Source: Mastigias papua
Lineage: Eukaryota > Cnidaria > Scyphozoa > Rhizostomeae > Mastigiidae
DNA length: 64,000 nt
Reading direction: 5' to 3'
NCBI GenBank assembly: GCA_964019165.1
Contig: OZ025274.1
Span: forward strand, 11,091,907 to 11,155,906
The translations under genes were made by a program, and so were the position numbers. Shown piece after piece: positions 24,191-36,500 of the stretch. The notes under the pieces were generated by a model that was given only the letters and a program-made list of their open reading frames with translations, did not search any database and was not told where the DNA came from. The first letter of the stretch is position 1. Each line of letters begins with the position of its first letter.

Positions 24191-25830
24191 TGTATAGCAT
24201 TCAGTTTCAAAGAATAAATTCTCTCCATTATTGGCTGAGTGCTGCAAGTAATCTGCTTTGGCATTTTCTTCATGACTCTTAGTACAAATTAGACACTCAC
24301 ATTCACCATCAGATGCTTCTTGCAAACAACTCTAGAATGTAAACAAGTTTTGGAAGCTTCAAACGATCATGCTGCAGCTATAGTTTCATTGATACCTTTA
24401 TTCAGTATGGCCTAGTATTAGAACATGGCGTGAGTATGCTAACCTTCAGCTGTTATGAAATACCACAAGATCCGAGATTGTTTTGCAAGACAACGACTAA
24501 CAGTTCACGCTAAGTATATATAATCCTTTAGCAGCTGTATCAGCTAACTCAATTTGATGATTGCTACTGCCCATTCTGACTGGCTATATAAAAAGATCTC
24601 GATAGTCTACTTCACATATAGTCGCTACAAAACTTCACAGAAAAATGAATTTTTATTTTCGCATATCGAGTTGAGGAAAGAGCCTGAGCTTGACTGGAAA
24701 TATTCAAAAAAGGAAGAAAGAGAGAGGCTAAGTAGAGAGGGAGAAAAAACTAAGTTTGCCGATTTCAAGAAGACACATGATAGGATTGCTGGAAGGAAGA
24801 GGAAGGCAAGATGCTCCATAGATTACAAGTTCTCGCAATGATTAATGGCTTTTAGGATAGAGTCCATGGATTAGGTAGTGACAATTTGACAGGGAGTGAG
24901 TGGACAGAGTAATGAAACGGCTCAGTGAGTCGGTAATGATATTAATTAATGATTTCATGGGAGCAATGTTACTAGAGGCGCCTATAAGAAATGGAAAGGT
25001 CTGCAGAAACAAACGTCCTCGAGAAAGACTCCAATGATATTTGAAGAGGCATTGATTTTGAGGGTTTTGAGAGAGAATTTTGAGCACGATCCTAGATATG
25101 GGAGAAATACTCTAGAGAAGGACGTTTTGGGATTAGTAATTAGTTAACAGGTAAGAGGACGAAAACACCACGGAATCTGGAAAGAAAGACAAGTTTTGGA
25201 GATGCATGTTTAGCGATGGAATGTGAGTGATTTTCAAGTGAGATTGTACGAAACAGAATCTTGTGTGAAAGAAGGTGAAATCTCCATGTCAATACCAATC
25301 ATGAAAACAGGTGGAGAACATCGATTAAGTTCATATGAAGCGGCAAACTGTGTGGTCTTGAGTTTTTCGAATCAAATTAGATCATCTTTGCTCAATTTCT
25401 TTATATTTATCAACTCACTATCGAGAAATGAAGCTGTATCGGCCCTATAGAGTGAAATGCAAGCTCAAAGCGAGGCGAATTGGCCGTTACCTTAATGTAT
25501 CATATCAAACTCTGAAGATAGGACTTTGTGTAATGCTGAAGGAGTCTAGTTTCATGGAGCTTGGTCAAATCTGTGATGTTCAACAAATTCTCTTCCCTCG
25601 AAAACCTCTTCTAATAAAGTACCTATGACTCAAGGTTATCCAGCAGATATTTACATAAGTAAAAATGTTCTTATCGATCCACTTCTAACTTCAGCAAATC
25701 TAAAACGTGTTTACTGAAAGCAATGAAAGCAACTAAACCAAAGTAAAACAACAAGGAATCTCACACAAATCTCTACATGATCTTTTAATCTTGAACAAGA
25801 CTTGCAGTCTTACTCTAGACTCTTATTTCT
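24191..25830. other. No assignable gene; possible unrecognised exons
   Basis: The plus strand at 24554-24841 encodes a basic, charged stretch (KKEERERLSREGEKTKFADF). A second open stretch lies at 25223-25450. Neither has splice signals good enough to call, and I recognise no family. Confidence 0.35.
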
Positions 25831-25833
25831 TTC

Positions 25834-28800
25834 GATTTGCCTCACTCCTTATCCGTTCTCTTCAGATTCACATTTCCATACTCGCTTGTATATCTTTCCA
25901 GTTACCTCACTCCTTATCCGTTCTCTTCAGATTCACATTTCCATACTCGCTTGTATATCTTTCCAGTTACCTCACTCCTTATCCGTTCTTTTCAGATTCA
26001 CATTTCCATACTCGCTTGTATATCTTTCCAGTTACCTCACTCCTTATCCGTTCTTTTCGGTTTCACCTTTCCATACTCGCTTGAATATCTTTCCAGTTAC
26101 CTCACTCATCCGTTCTTTTCAGATTCACCTTTCCATACTCGCTTGAATATCTTTCCAGTTACCTCACTCATCCGTTCTTTTCAGATTCACCTTTCCATAC
26201 TCGCTTGTATATCTTTCCAGTTACCTCACTCCTTATCCGTTCTTTTCAGATTCACCTTTCCATACTCGCTTGTATATCTTTCCAGTTACCTCACTCCTTA
26301 TCCGTTCTTTTGAGATTCACATTTCCATACTCGCTTGGCTTGTATATCTTTCCAGTTACCTCACCCCTTATCCGTTCTTTTGAGATTCACCTTTCCACAC
26401 TCGCTTGTATATCTTTCCAGTTACCTCACTCCTTATCCGTTCTTTTCAGATTCACATTTCCATACTCGCTTGTATATCTTTCCAGTTACCTCACTCCTTA
26501 TCCGTTCTTTGCAGATTCACATTTCCATACTCGCTTGAATATCTTTCCAGTTACCTCACTCCTTATCCGTTCTTTTCAGATTCACCTGTCCATACTCGCT
26601 TGTATATCTTTCCAGTTACCTCACTCCTTATCCGTTCTTTTCAGATTCACCTTTCCATACTCGCTTGGCTTGTATATCTTTCCAGTTACCTCACTCCTTA
26701 TCCGTTCTTTTCAGATTCACATTTCCATACTCGCTTGGCTTGTATATCTTTCCAGTTACCTCACCCCTTATCCGTTCTTTTGAGATTCACCTTTCCACAC
26801 TCGCTTGTATATCTTTCCAGTTACCTCACTCCTTATCCGTTCTTTTCAGATTCACCTTTCCATACTCGCTTGTATATCTTTCCAGTTACCTCACTCCTTA
26901 TCCGTTCTTTGCAGATTCACATTTCCATACTCGCTTGGCTTGTATATCTTTCCAGTTACCTCACTCCTTATCCGTTCTTTTCAGATTCACCTGTCCACAC
27001 TCGCTTGTATATCTTTCCAGTTACCTCACTCCTTATCCGTTCTTTTCAGATTCACCTTTCCATACTCGCTTGGCTTGTATATCTTTCCAGTTACCTCATT
27101 CCTTATCCGTTCTTTTCAGATTCACATTTCCATACTCGCTTGTATATCTTTCAAGTTACCTCACCCCTTATCCGTTCTTTTCAGATTCACCTTTCCATAC
27201 TCGCTTGTATATCTTTCCAGGTACCTCACCCCTTATCCGTTCTTTTCAGATTCACCTTTCCGTACTCGCTTGTATATCTTTCCAGAAACCTCACTCCTTA
27301 TCCGTTCTTTTCAGATTCACCTTTCCGTACTCGCTTGTATATCTTTCCAGAAACCTCACTCCTTATCCGTTCTTTTCAGATTCACATTTCCATACTCGCT
27401 TGGCTTGTATATCTTTCCAGTTACCTCACTCCTTATCCGTTCTTTTCAGATTCACCTTTCCATACCCGCTTGTATATCTTTCCAGGTACCTCACTCCTTA
27501 TCCGTTCTTTTCAGATTCACATTTCCATACTCGCTTGGCTTGTATATCTTTCCAGTTACCTCACTCCTTATCCGTTCTTGTCAGATTCACCTTTCCATAC
27601 TCGCTTGTATATCTTTCCAGTTACCTCACTCCTTATCCGTTCTTTTCAGATTCACATCTCCATATTCGCTTGGCTTGTATATCTTTCCAGAAACCTCACT
27701 CCTTATCCGTTCTTTTCAGATTCACATCTCCATATTCGCTTGGCTTGTATATCTTTCCAGTTACCTCACTCCTTATCCGTTCTTTTCAGATTCACATTTC
27801 CATACTCGCTTGGCTTGTATATCTTTCCAGTTACCTCACTGATTATCCGTTCTTTTCAGATTCACCTTTCCATACTCGCTTGGCTTGTATATCTTTCCAG
27901 TTACCTCACTCCTTATCCGTTCTTTTCAGATTCACCTTTCCATACTCGCTTGAATATCTTTCCAGTTACCTCACTCCTTATCCGTTCTTTTCAGATTCAC
28001 ATTTCCATACTCGCTTGAATATCTTTCCAGTTACCTCACTCCTTATCCGTTCTCTTCAGATTCACATTTCCATACTCGCTTGAATATCTTTCCAGTTACC
28101 TCACTCATCCGTTCTTTTCAGATTCACATTTCCATACTCGCTTGTATATCTTTCCAGGTACCTCACTCCTTATCCGTTCTTTTGAGATTCACCTTTCCAT
28201 ACTCGCTTGTATATCTTTCCAGTTACCTCACTCCTTATCCGTTCTTTTCAGATTCACATTTCCATACTCGCTTGAATATCTTTCCAGTTACCTCACTCAT
28301 CCGTTCTTGTCAGATTCACCTTTCCATACTCGCTTGTATATCTTTCCAGTTACCTCACTCCTTATCCGTTCTTTTCAGATTCACATTTCCATACTCGCTT
28401 GAATATCTTTCCAGTTACCTCACTCCTTATCCGTTCTTGTCAGATTCACATTTCCATACTCGCTTGAATATCTTTCCAGTTACCTCACTCCTTATCCGTT
28501 CTCTTCAGATTCACATTTCCATACTCGCTTGTATATCTTTCCAGTTACCTCACTCCTTATCCGTTCTTTTCAGATTCACCTTTCCATACTCGCTTGTATA
28601 TCTTTCCAGTTACCTCACTCCTTATCCGTTCTTTTCAGATTCACATTTCCATACTCGCTTGAATATCTTTCCAGTTACCTCACTCCTTATCCGTTCTTTT
28701 CAGATTCACATTTCCATACTCGCTTGTATATCTTTCCAGGTACCTCACTCCTTATCCGTTCTTTTGAGATTCACCTTTCCATACTCGCTTGTATATCTTT

Positions 28801-29035
28801 CCAGTTACCTCACTCCTTATCCGTTCTTTTCAGATTCACATTTCCATACTCGCTTGAATATCTTTCCAGTTACCTCACTCATCCGTTCTTTTCAGATTCA
28901 CATTTCCATACTCGCTTGTATATCTTTCCAGTTACCTCACTCCTTATCCGTTCTTTTGAGATTCACCTTTCCATACTCGCTTGTATATCTTTCCAGAAAC
29001 CTCACTCCTTATCCGTTCTTTTCAGATTCGGGTTT
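25834..29035. repeat. 65-bp pyrimidine-rich satellite array
   Basis: About 49 tandem copies of a 65-bp unit fill 3.2 kb. Each unit reads in order TATATCTTTCCAGTTACC, TCACTCCTTATCCG, TTCTTTTCAGATTCAC and CATACTCGCTTG. Two length variants recur: 62 bp (CTCACTCATCCG, missing 3 bases) and 70 bp (GCTTGGCTTG, a 5-base duplication). Point variants (CAGGTACC, CAGAAACC, TTTTGAGATT) are shared between groups of units. Units at both edges are more diverged (25834-25860 and 29030-29110), as expected when unequal exchange homogenises the centre. All three plus frames are open across most of the array, giving long open frames; these follow from the unit and are not evidence of a protein. Confidence 0.97.
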
Positions 29036-29109
29036 CCCTACTCGCTCGTAAATCTTTCGATTTTCTGCCTCACTCCCTACCTCTTCTTTTAGGCTTCCCT
29101 ACTCGTTCG

Positions 29110-31190
29110 TATCTACTTCACATCAATTAAGTGATAGTTCTAACTATAGACGTCTTTGTTGGGACTCAGTTTATTTCCACACACAGTTCAATAGCTTTCG
29201 TTGTTCTTACACATGGAGACAACTCCCCAACTTTTAAAGCTATTGTTTTTAAACTATGGAGTTTGAATGCCAACTTTTAACGGTTTGATAGAAAATTCTG
29301 CTTCGCTATTGCTGTGAGGCTAAGATAGACTGATATTGCGGTGAGTAATATTGCGCTCTATCGAACAAAACGTGACTTTGAGATTCTAGTTTATTATGAC
29401 TAAAGATTGTATTTGGTAATTCACATGAAATATCCAATCTTTAGAAAGAACTGCAGCTGTGTGCAAAACTTAAACTTTCGGTCACTATGTACGGCATAGA
29501 AAGCAACGAGAATATAATTTTCGTTAGATATAGATTGTAATCCATACAGAAATACGATATATTTGTAAGAGAACAACTCTTTTGCTTTTCCTAAAGACTG
29601 ACCGGAAGGAATTTCTGAAAAATGTTGCTGATATTTGCAAGGTATATATCAGGGCATTCAATTAGGTGTTCACTTGGGCCACATTTCAAAATCAACAACA
29701 CGGCAAATTGGCGGCGGTCAGTTACTGGATGTCAACAAAAATTCTAATTCAAAAGCAATCATTATTTTTGCACTTTAACTTCACTGCAATGAATATTCAA
29801 AAGTGCAAAATGAAAAAAAACAATGAGTTAACACTCTTCTGGGTATTGGAGTATGATGTATGGGCTGCATGTGGCCTGTAGGCCGCCAGTTGAATAGGCC
29901 CGGTATCTATTGTTTCACAAATTAGTCACATTGTGCTCATCAGCTAATGATAACCTTCATCAGCTAAATCTACAGCTCGCTGCTTCTAATTCCATCAATG
30001 TACTGTACTCTCTTAAATTAAGTAGTCTTATCACATAGCCTTTGACAGTAATAAAGTTCCTTTGCTTCTGAATAAAATGTTCTAGTACTACCTTAAATTC
30101 TACGAGGATTCTCTAAATGATTCCATTGGCTCCAAGGAAATGTCATCTTTGCTCACAGCAATGTTAGCTGAAAAAGTTTACATGGTCTTCAATGCAATTT
30201 TATAGGAATGCGTTCAGATTAAATGAGAAACGTCAACGACAGTGATGGTGGTTTCCAACCATAGTTAACCTTATAGTTAACCATGATTAATGATACTAAC
30301 CATGACAATAGTTCCCAGCCATGATTCCGTGACGTGAGTTCAGTGAGACGAGACATAAAAATATGAGCCGAAACAGGAGGTGGCTGGTGTCCAGTTTCAT
30401 TTCAGACAAGGCTTGCACCAGAACAGTCACATACTACTAGAGGCCTACTAAACTTTTTTCAATCATTGGCTTAGGAACCTAGCGCCCGGATAAACATTTA
30501 GCAAAGAATCTTAGCGCGTACTGAGGAGACTGACAAAATGGTCAACACTGGTAATTCAGCCAACTTTGGGAAAATTTGAACATCTGACAGCCCTAAGATG
30601 AAACATGAAAAGCTCATGGTGAAAAGCACACCATTGAGGCTTCGATATGAAAGAGTTCTGGGAATTTTTTCCGAAAAATCACTTGGTAAGCTTATAACGG
30701 TCAGATCAAAAGAGGAGATTAAAGGAGCGCCTGAATACGCTTAATGAAAATATAAAAATATCAAGACTTTGGATATGTTGAAGTTGTCAAATCATAAATC
30801 GAGATGGCTTTCAGTGCACAACTGTAAATAGAGAAAACGCAGAAGAGGCAAATAATGCCAAAAGAAAACACGCAGAAAATTAACTAACAGTTAATTCTCC
30901 ACTCATTTTCCAAATACACTAGGCACTATGCTTCTGAACTTCTTGAATATCTATTAAATGTAACTGTTAAATAAAGATATGATTTCATTTCCATACCTTC
31001 TAAGCAAAGGTATCATTAAACCCGCACTGTATAGTCTCCTTCCTTGTTGAGCAGTCCTTTTAAACATCTTTATCACTAAATGAAAAGGAATGTGACTCGA
31101 AAGTAAATTCGCTACTCAACAACCAAATGGCAAATAGAATCACTGGACTGTTCCTGATCACTGTGCAGTCTCTTTCACCAACTTCAGCGA
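29110..31190. other. No gene seen
   Basis: The stretch is AT-rich with short open stretches only. A small cluster of TAACCATGATTAA-like inverted words near 30255-30330 may be a relic of a foldback element. The rest shows nothing I can name. Confidence 0.4.
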
Positions 31191-31194
31191 AAGC

Positions 31195-32340
31195 TGATAA
31201 AAACTAACCCAAGCATTGTCTACACCACATAAACTAACCTGGGTTCGCCTATCCTAGCGTAAGCTAGTTTTCGCATTGTAAATGCTAACCAACCCAGGTT
31301 CGAGCAAGGTGAAGTAAAGCCACTTCTAGAGATGGATTCACCCTAGTTCGAACCTGGGTTAGTTTTGTAAGTGTAGTGCAACGCAAACCTGGGGTCAACC
31401 TAGGTTGCTTTTTTCTCCCCGCATATTCAGCTAAGGAAATTCAGCATAAATTTCAACACGACAAATTAACACAATCGATTTTAATCAAATTTTTACCTTG
31501 CACCTATGATTTATATATATACAATGCACGTCAGCATTGATAGCAGCGCTACTTGGGGAAAAGTTAAATAGTGGTAATCAACTTGAAAGTAAACACTCAA
31601 GGCTTTGCTGCTCTGCTTGTGGAACACGTGGGATCACTACCCGCCGCATTCTAAAAAAGTTACAAAACAGTTATAAGAATCATCACAGCTAGTCAATAAG
31701 ATGCACCTGCAAAACCACTCCTTAGGCAACTCAGATTACCTACTATAGCTGTAATGATTCGTCAAAAGTCTGCAAAAATGGTTTACAAAGCAATAAATAA
31801 CCAAGCACCACCATACCTGTCCACTCTCTTTAATAGCATGTCTGCAGTGACGAGCAGAACGCTTCATAATTCAAACTTAAATCTAAGGTCCCCAAGATTG
31901 AAAACGAAACTTAGGCAAAACTGTTTTTGCATACAGGGGGGCTACGATTTGGAACTCACTACCAAATGACTGTAAAACAGCATATACTTTTCCAACATTC
32001 AAAGTGAGCCTAAAGACCATGCTTGCATTGCCCCATTTAATTCATTCCTAAATCTTTCCCTATTTTATATGGCATTTCTAAGTGTTTTTTTGTAAATATT
32101 AGTTTTTAGTGTGGTCCCTGCAAGACAGATGTATAATCAGAGGGGTTACCATGTAACAATAAGCAAAAATGAAATGAAACAGCAATCTGCGAAATTGAAC
32201 ACTCAGAAAGTCATTTTCTGCAAATTTGTCTGCCGCATTGCTTTTACTGTAACTATGGTTTTTTTATCTGCGTGTTCATTGATATTAAAGTAACCCAGGT
32301 TAGGTCAAATTTGGCCTGCACTACAAATCTCAGGTCCCAC
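31195..32340. mobile_element. Candidate foldback element with AACCTGGGTT modules
   Basis: Between 31195 and 31410 the words CTAACCTGGGTTCG, AACCCAGGTTCGA and TCGAACCTGGGTTAG recur in both orientations. GTAGTGCAACGCAAACCTGG near 31373 has an inverted, diverged partner near 32290-32330 (AACCCAGGTTAGG, CCTGCACTAC). This suggests a TIR element interrupted by the LINE fragment at 31640-32180. The limits are uncertain. Confidence 0.4.
31640..32180 (+). mobile_element. 3' end of a LINE (RT C-terminus and tail)
   Basis: The plus strand encodes KSAKMVYKAINNQAPPYLST followed by SRTLHNSNLNLRSPRLKT. A frameshift near 31930 leads to the conserved C-terminal ATIWNSLP-type phrase in another frame, then a stop and 3' UTR. 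The tail AAAAATGAAATGAAAC (32167-32182) resembles the tails at 23890 and 55335. It is 5'-truncated and inactive. Confidence 0.8.
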
Positions 32341-32422
32341 TGATAACGTCCAATACATGAATCTCTCAAAAGCAAATGAAGCTCTGTAAAAGATAGATTT
32401 TCATTTTTCACTCACGCAAAAG

Positions 32423-33582
32423 TCAATCATCAGAGTCATCCTCATGTGTTTGTGGAACAATTTTCGCTCTCTTTCTTGCTAGATATCGCTCTCTTGCACT
32501 AGAAATACTGTCCGCATTATTGTGCCTCTCAAATATCTTAAGCCTTTCTTTTTGAAAGCTCTCTGTTTTCTTATCTTCTCTCCTTTCGTAGGTGCTTGTC
32601 TTCCTTTCTTTGTCACCTTTGTGTCTCCTATCAGTGTCACCATCTTCTTTTGGCTTCTTTGTACGATATCTAGATGACTTCTCTTTCTCCGATGGATCTT
32701 TGTCATCTGGATATTCACGAGTACACCTTTTTTCCCTAGAAAGATACCTTTCATCATCATCTTCCGACTTCTTTCTTCTATCTGTCCGTTTTTCAATATT
32801 AGAATGAACTTTTCTATCATCCCCGCCTCTATCACTTCTTCGTGACTTTCGTCCAAGTTCCATGTCTGCCTTTTCCTCTTCCTGCTCAGAAGATGAATTA
32901 CCAGAATATGACCGTTTTCGAAGAGGATCCTTACGACTCTTCCTGAAGTCTGGGGATCCCTTTCTACGCCTATCTTCGCTATTCTTACCAACATTTGATT
33001 TGGCACCCTTCCTTCTTTCCTCATCCCTGTCTCCTTTCTTCTGTTGACGTCTGTCCGAATAAAACGCCACATTGTTGTCATCTTCACTTTCATCTGAATG
33101 TGACGATGCCGACAACACTCTTCTGGAACCTAGTCTACTTTTATCCTTGTTATTTCTATAAGCTTTAACACTTATTGATTTATCTTTCTCTCTGCTCCGC
33201 TTAACAGGAGAACTTTCCTTTCCTTTTTCTATATCAACAGTCTCATCTGATTCTGATGCTGTGGAATTATCTGATATGTCATTACGTTTCAATCTTTTTC
33301 CACTGCCAGCATGGGTTCGTTGTTGGTTTCTAGCATCAATTTCATTTAAAGCCCTTTCTTTCGACCATCCCTTTCGTTGCTGTTCTTCGTCATCTTTCGT
33401 ATTTTTTTGGGGCGCGTACTTTTGCACGCTCTTCGACTTTTCATCACTTTTTTCACATTTCTGTTTTTCCTTAGATTCCTGATTCTCGATCTGATCAGCT
33501 TCAGCACCCATAGCGATATTGCGATTCAACAAGTTTCGATAAAACTGTGACAAATCTTTCTGCTTTGTAACGTCATGCAGAG
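32423..33582 (-). CDS. NSRP1: NSRP1 last coding exon
   Basis: The acceptor is GGTTTTAG followed by CTCTGCATGACG. The open stretch of 1,160 nt encodes the rest of the DVTKQKDLSQFYR helix, the low-complexity RS/KE-rich region and the conserved C-terminal SSARERYLARK. It ends in acidic EDDSDD and TGA at 32425-32423. The in-frame upstream ATG-like positions lie in the intron and are not used. Confidence 0.95.
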
Positions 33583-36500
33583 CTAAAACCAAGACGTATA
33601 TTACAAACTAAGATGAAATTCAAGAAAAGGCAATTCAAAAAACTACAATATGCACAAAAAACAAGGAAGCTTTGCTATTGGCTACTGAATCTGATACAAC
33701 ATGCCTCAAACTGATTCCAAAGGTTCCAGAATGACAACAATGATCATAAATTGAAACAAATGAACTGGCAGATCGCACTAACTATTTTCTATAGTTTCCT
33801 TTGAACTAGTTTGCAACTGGCATTAACTTACAAGGGGTTACAGTCACTTCCTATCTGCTTTATAGTTCATGTCTGATCTTCCTTTAATACCCGATCAGGC
33901 CATGTTGCTTCTACCATATGGAGGGTTGTGAGTAAAGGGTTTACTACTTCCCACCGTTGGAAGTAACCAGGGTTTTCAGAACTTTTTCCCTTGACTTCCT
34001 GACTTTTCTAGGCCTTCCAAACTAAATTTTTAAAAATTTCGGGAAACTTTTTCACAACTTTTCCCAGCAGTATTCGATGGACCAAGGAAATGATATAGAT
34101 ATGAACACACAATGGAGGAGCAAAAACAATGATCATGTGACAAACTCCGCTGACAAATAACAACCCCTTTTACAAGTGTTCAATGTTCTCCAGACTTCTG
34201 AGAATTCTAGTAACTAAGCACAACGAATAGGAGTACCCACATCATAGACGGTAGACCAAGATGATGTACAATCACAGCACTGAGAGCATTTTCAAGTAGA
34301 CTATATCTACTACTTTGCACAGGCTGTTTACATGCGCATGAAGCTTGTAATAGATGGATTTTGCATAAAATCAAAGTATCCATACCATTGCAGAGAAGGA
34401 GAAAATAAAGGACTACAGGCTTGGAAAATTGCGTTCCCAGCTAGCATACAAGCTAAACATTCTGACACACTATTATTATTCCTAGTATTGTAGTATTGTA
34501 AGCCAGCCAAATACAGATTACCTGTTAGCGAGATCTGTATTTGTAGACTTAAATATCATATGAGATGAAGTTTGAAAAAAAAACTATTATTTATTCGGTT
34601 CTCCTTATCCACAATACAAATCTCTATCAATCCTTTTAAACGCTGTCCATATCTTCGATCTCATCTCACAGAACTTTTTCATATCATTTGGCAGTCAGGG
34701 GAGACTCCGCTTGAATGGAAAAGGGCCTGCACTATCCTCATTCACAAAAAAGTGACATTTCTGACCCCGCAAATTTTAGGCCGAGTACTCTCGAAAGTGT
34801 TCCACTCAAGATAGTTACATCTTGTGTACTTGATTCTATTAATACCTTTTGAAAGCTACTGGTTTCATTGAGCATCAAATTCAAAAAGGCTGTCTTCCTA
34901 AATTATCCGGAACTTTTGAACTCACTGCTCAAATGGCTAATGTCATAAATCAAGCTAGAATCAAACAAAGATCTCTTGTGGTCACCTTACGTGATTTGAA
35001 AAATGCTTTCGGAGGAGTTCCCCACAATTTAGTTTCTGAAATTCTTAAATGTCATCACATACTTGATCACATGCAACAACTTATCCTCAGTCTCTACTTG
35101 AATTTCCTAACGTCCATTTTAACAAATACTTTTCAAACACCATTCATCACAGTCGGTCGAGGTGTTCTTCAGGGGGGCTGTTCAAGCCCATTAACCTTCA
35201 AACTCTGTTTTAATACATTTATTCAGTATATCTCTGATAAGAAGTTCAAGCAATTTAGTTTCACAGTCAGCTCTCTCTACCACACCCACTGGTTTCAATA
35301 TGCAGATGATGCTGTGGTCATAACTGGTCTCGAGAATGAAAATCAAATCCTACTTAATCATTTCACTAGATGGTGCACATGGGCAGATATGATCATCAGG
35401 GTTGACAAATGTTCCACCTTTGGTATAAGGAAGTCATCCACCCAGTATCTTCTTAAGCTGACAATAAATCATGAAATTGTCCAAACTGCAGACATTGGCA
35501 AATCTTTTAGATATCTCGGTAGACATTTCAGTTATACTATGGACAACCAAACCCACATGTCTGACGCTCTTGAAATCTTCAACGATTTGATGAAAAAATA
35601 CATGATCTTTCCTGTCATCCAAAAAATAAACTTGGAATTGATCATCAATATGTTCTTTCCAAACTTTACTGGCACCTTACTATTGCTGATCTCAGAAAAC
35701 TTGGATGATACAAAATCTTGATAATACGGTTGCTAAGTACGTTCGGCAATGGCTTGAACTTCCTATTAGCTCTACTTTGAGTATTGTCATTCTTCGGGAT
35801 TCAAAATATGGAATTAACTTTATTTTGCCCTCTACAAAATCTATTCAATGCCAGACTGCTATGAAAATGCTCTTCAATCTTCTCGTAATCCTGACGTAAA
35901 TTCATTATGGGCTGCAACTAGTAATGGTACTAATATTCAGTATGAACAATATAAGAATACTAAACAAGTTCTAAGTGCTATTCGGAAAAACCTTGAAGAT
36001 CGCATTAATCATGAATTAACATCACAAGGTTTCATTATGTCTTCCATTCTTAAACTCTCAAGTCTTAACGTCTGTGGTCTTTGGTCAACTGTACAACAAA
36101 ATATGCCTAGGAACATCTCTAATTTCACGCTTAAGTACCTAAACAACACTCTGCCAACCAGGAAGAACCTTCACAAATGGTCTCTTTCTGACTCTCCTTC
36201 GCGTTCTTTCTGCCTTCATCCAGAAACATTTCAACATGTTGTCTCGAATTGCAATTCGTAACTTGTGGATGGTAGATACATCTGGCGTCACAACTCTGCG
36301 CATCTCTTTCTTGCAAGATCACTCTCTTCTTTGTAGAACTGCATGTTATATGCTGATCTCCCTTCCTTTTCATCTCCTTCTTTGATCAATGGTGATTCCC
36401 TTAGGCCAGATCTTGCCTGAATTTCCTCTGATAATGTTCTCTATCTCCTGGAGCTTATTGAAGGATACAAAAGCAATATAGAAAGCAACATCAATCGTAA

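Noticed and set aside
24554..24841. Basic Lys/Glu-rich open stretch as a possible nuclear protein exon
   Set aside because: There are no convincing acceptor or donor sites and no recognisable family, and charged stretches are frequent in purine-rich sequence.
26405..28083. Open frames of up to 537 codons rich in FPVTSLLIRSFQIH-type repeats
   Set aside because: All three plus frames are open because the 65-bp unit has no stop in any frame. Units of 62 and 70 bp shift the frame freely, so coding is not under selection.
25834..29035. CRISPR-like array
   Set aside because: Units are directly adjacent with no unique spacers, and the context is an animal genome.
32479..33093. Alternative 204-codon minus-strand frame and plus-strand frames inside the NSRP1 last exon
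   Set aside because: They overlap the NSRP1 frame, whose homology and splice phases are clear. The alternatives come from the low-complexity Arg/Glu-rich codon composition.
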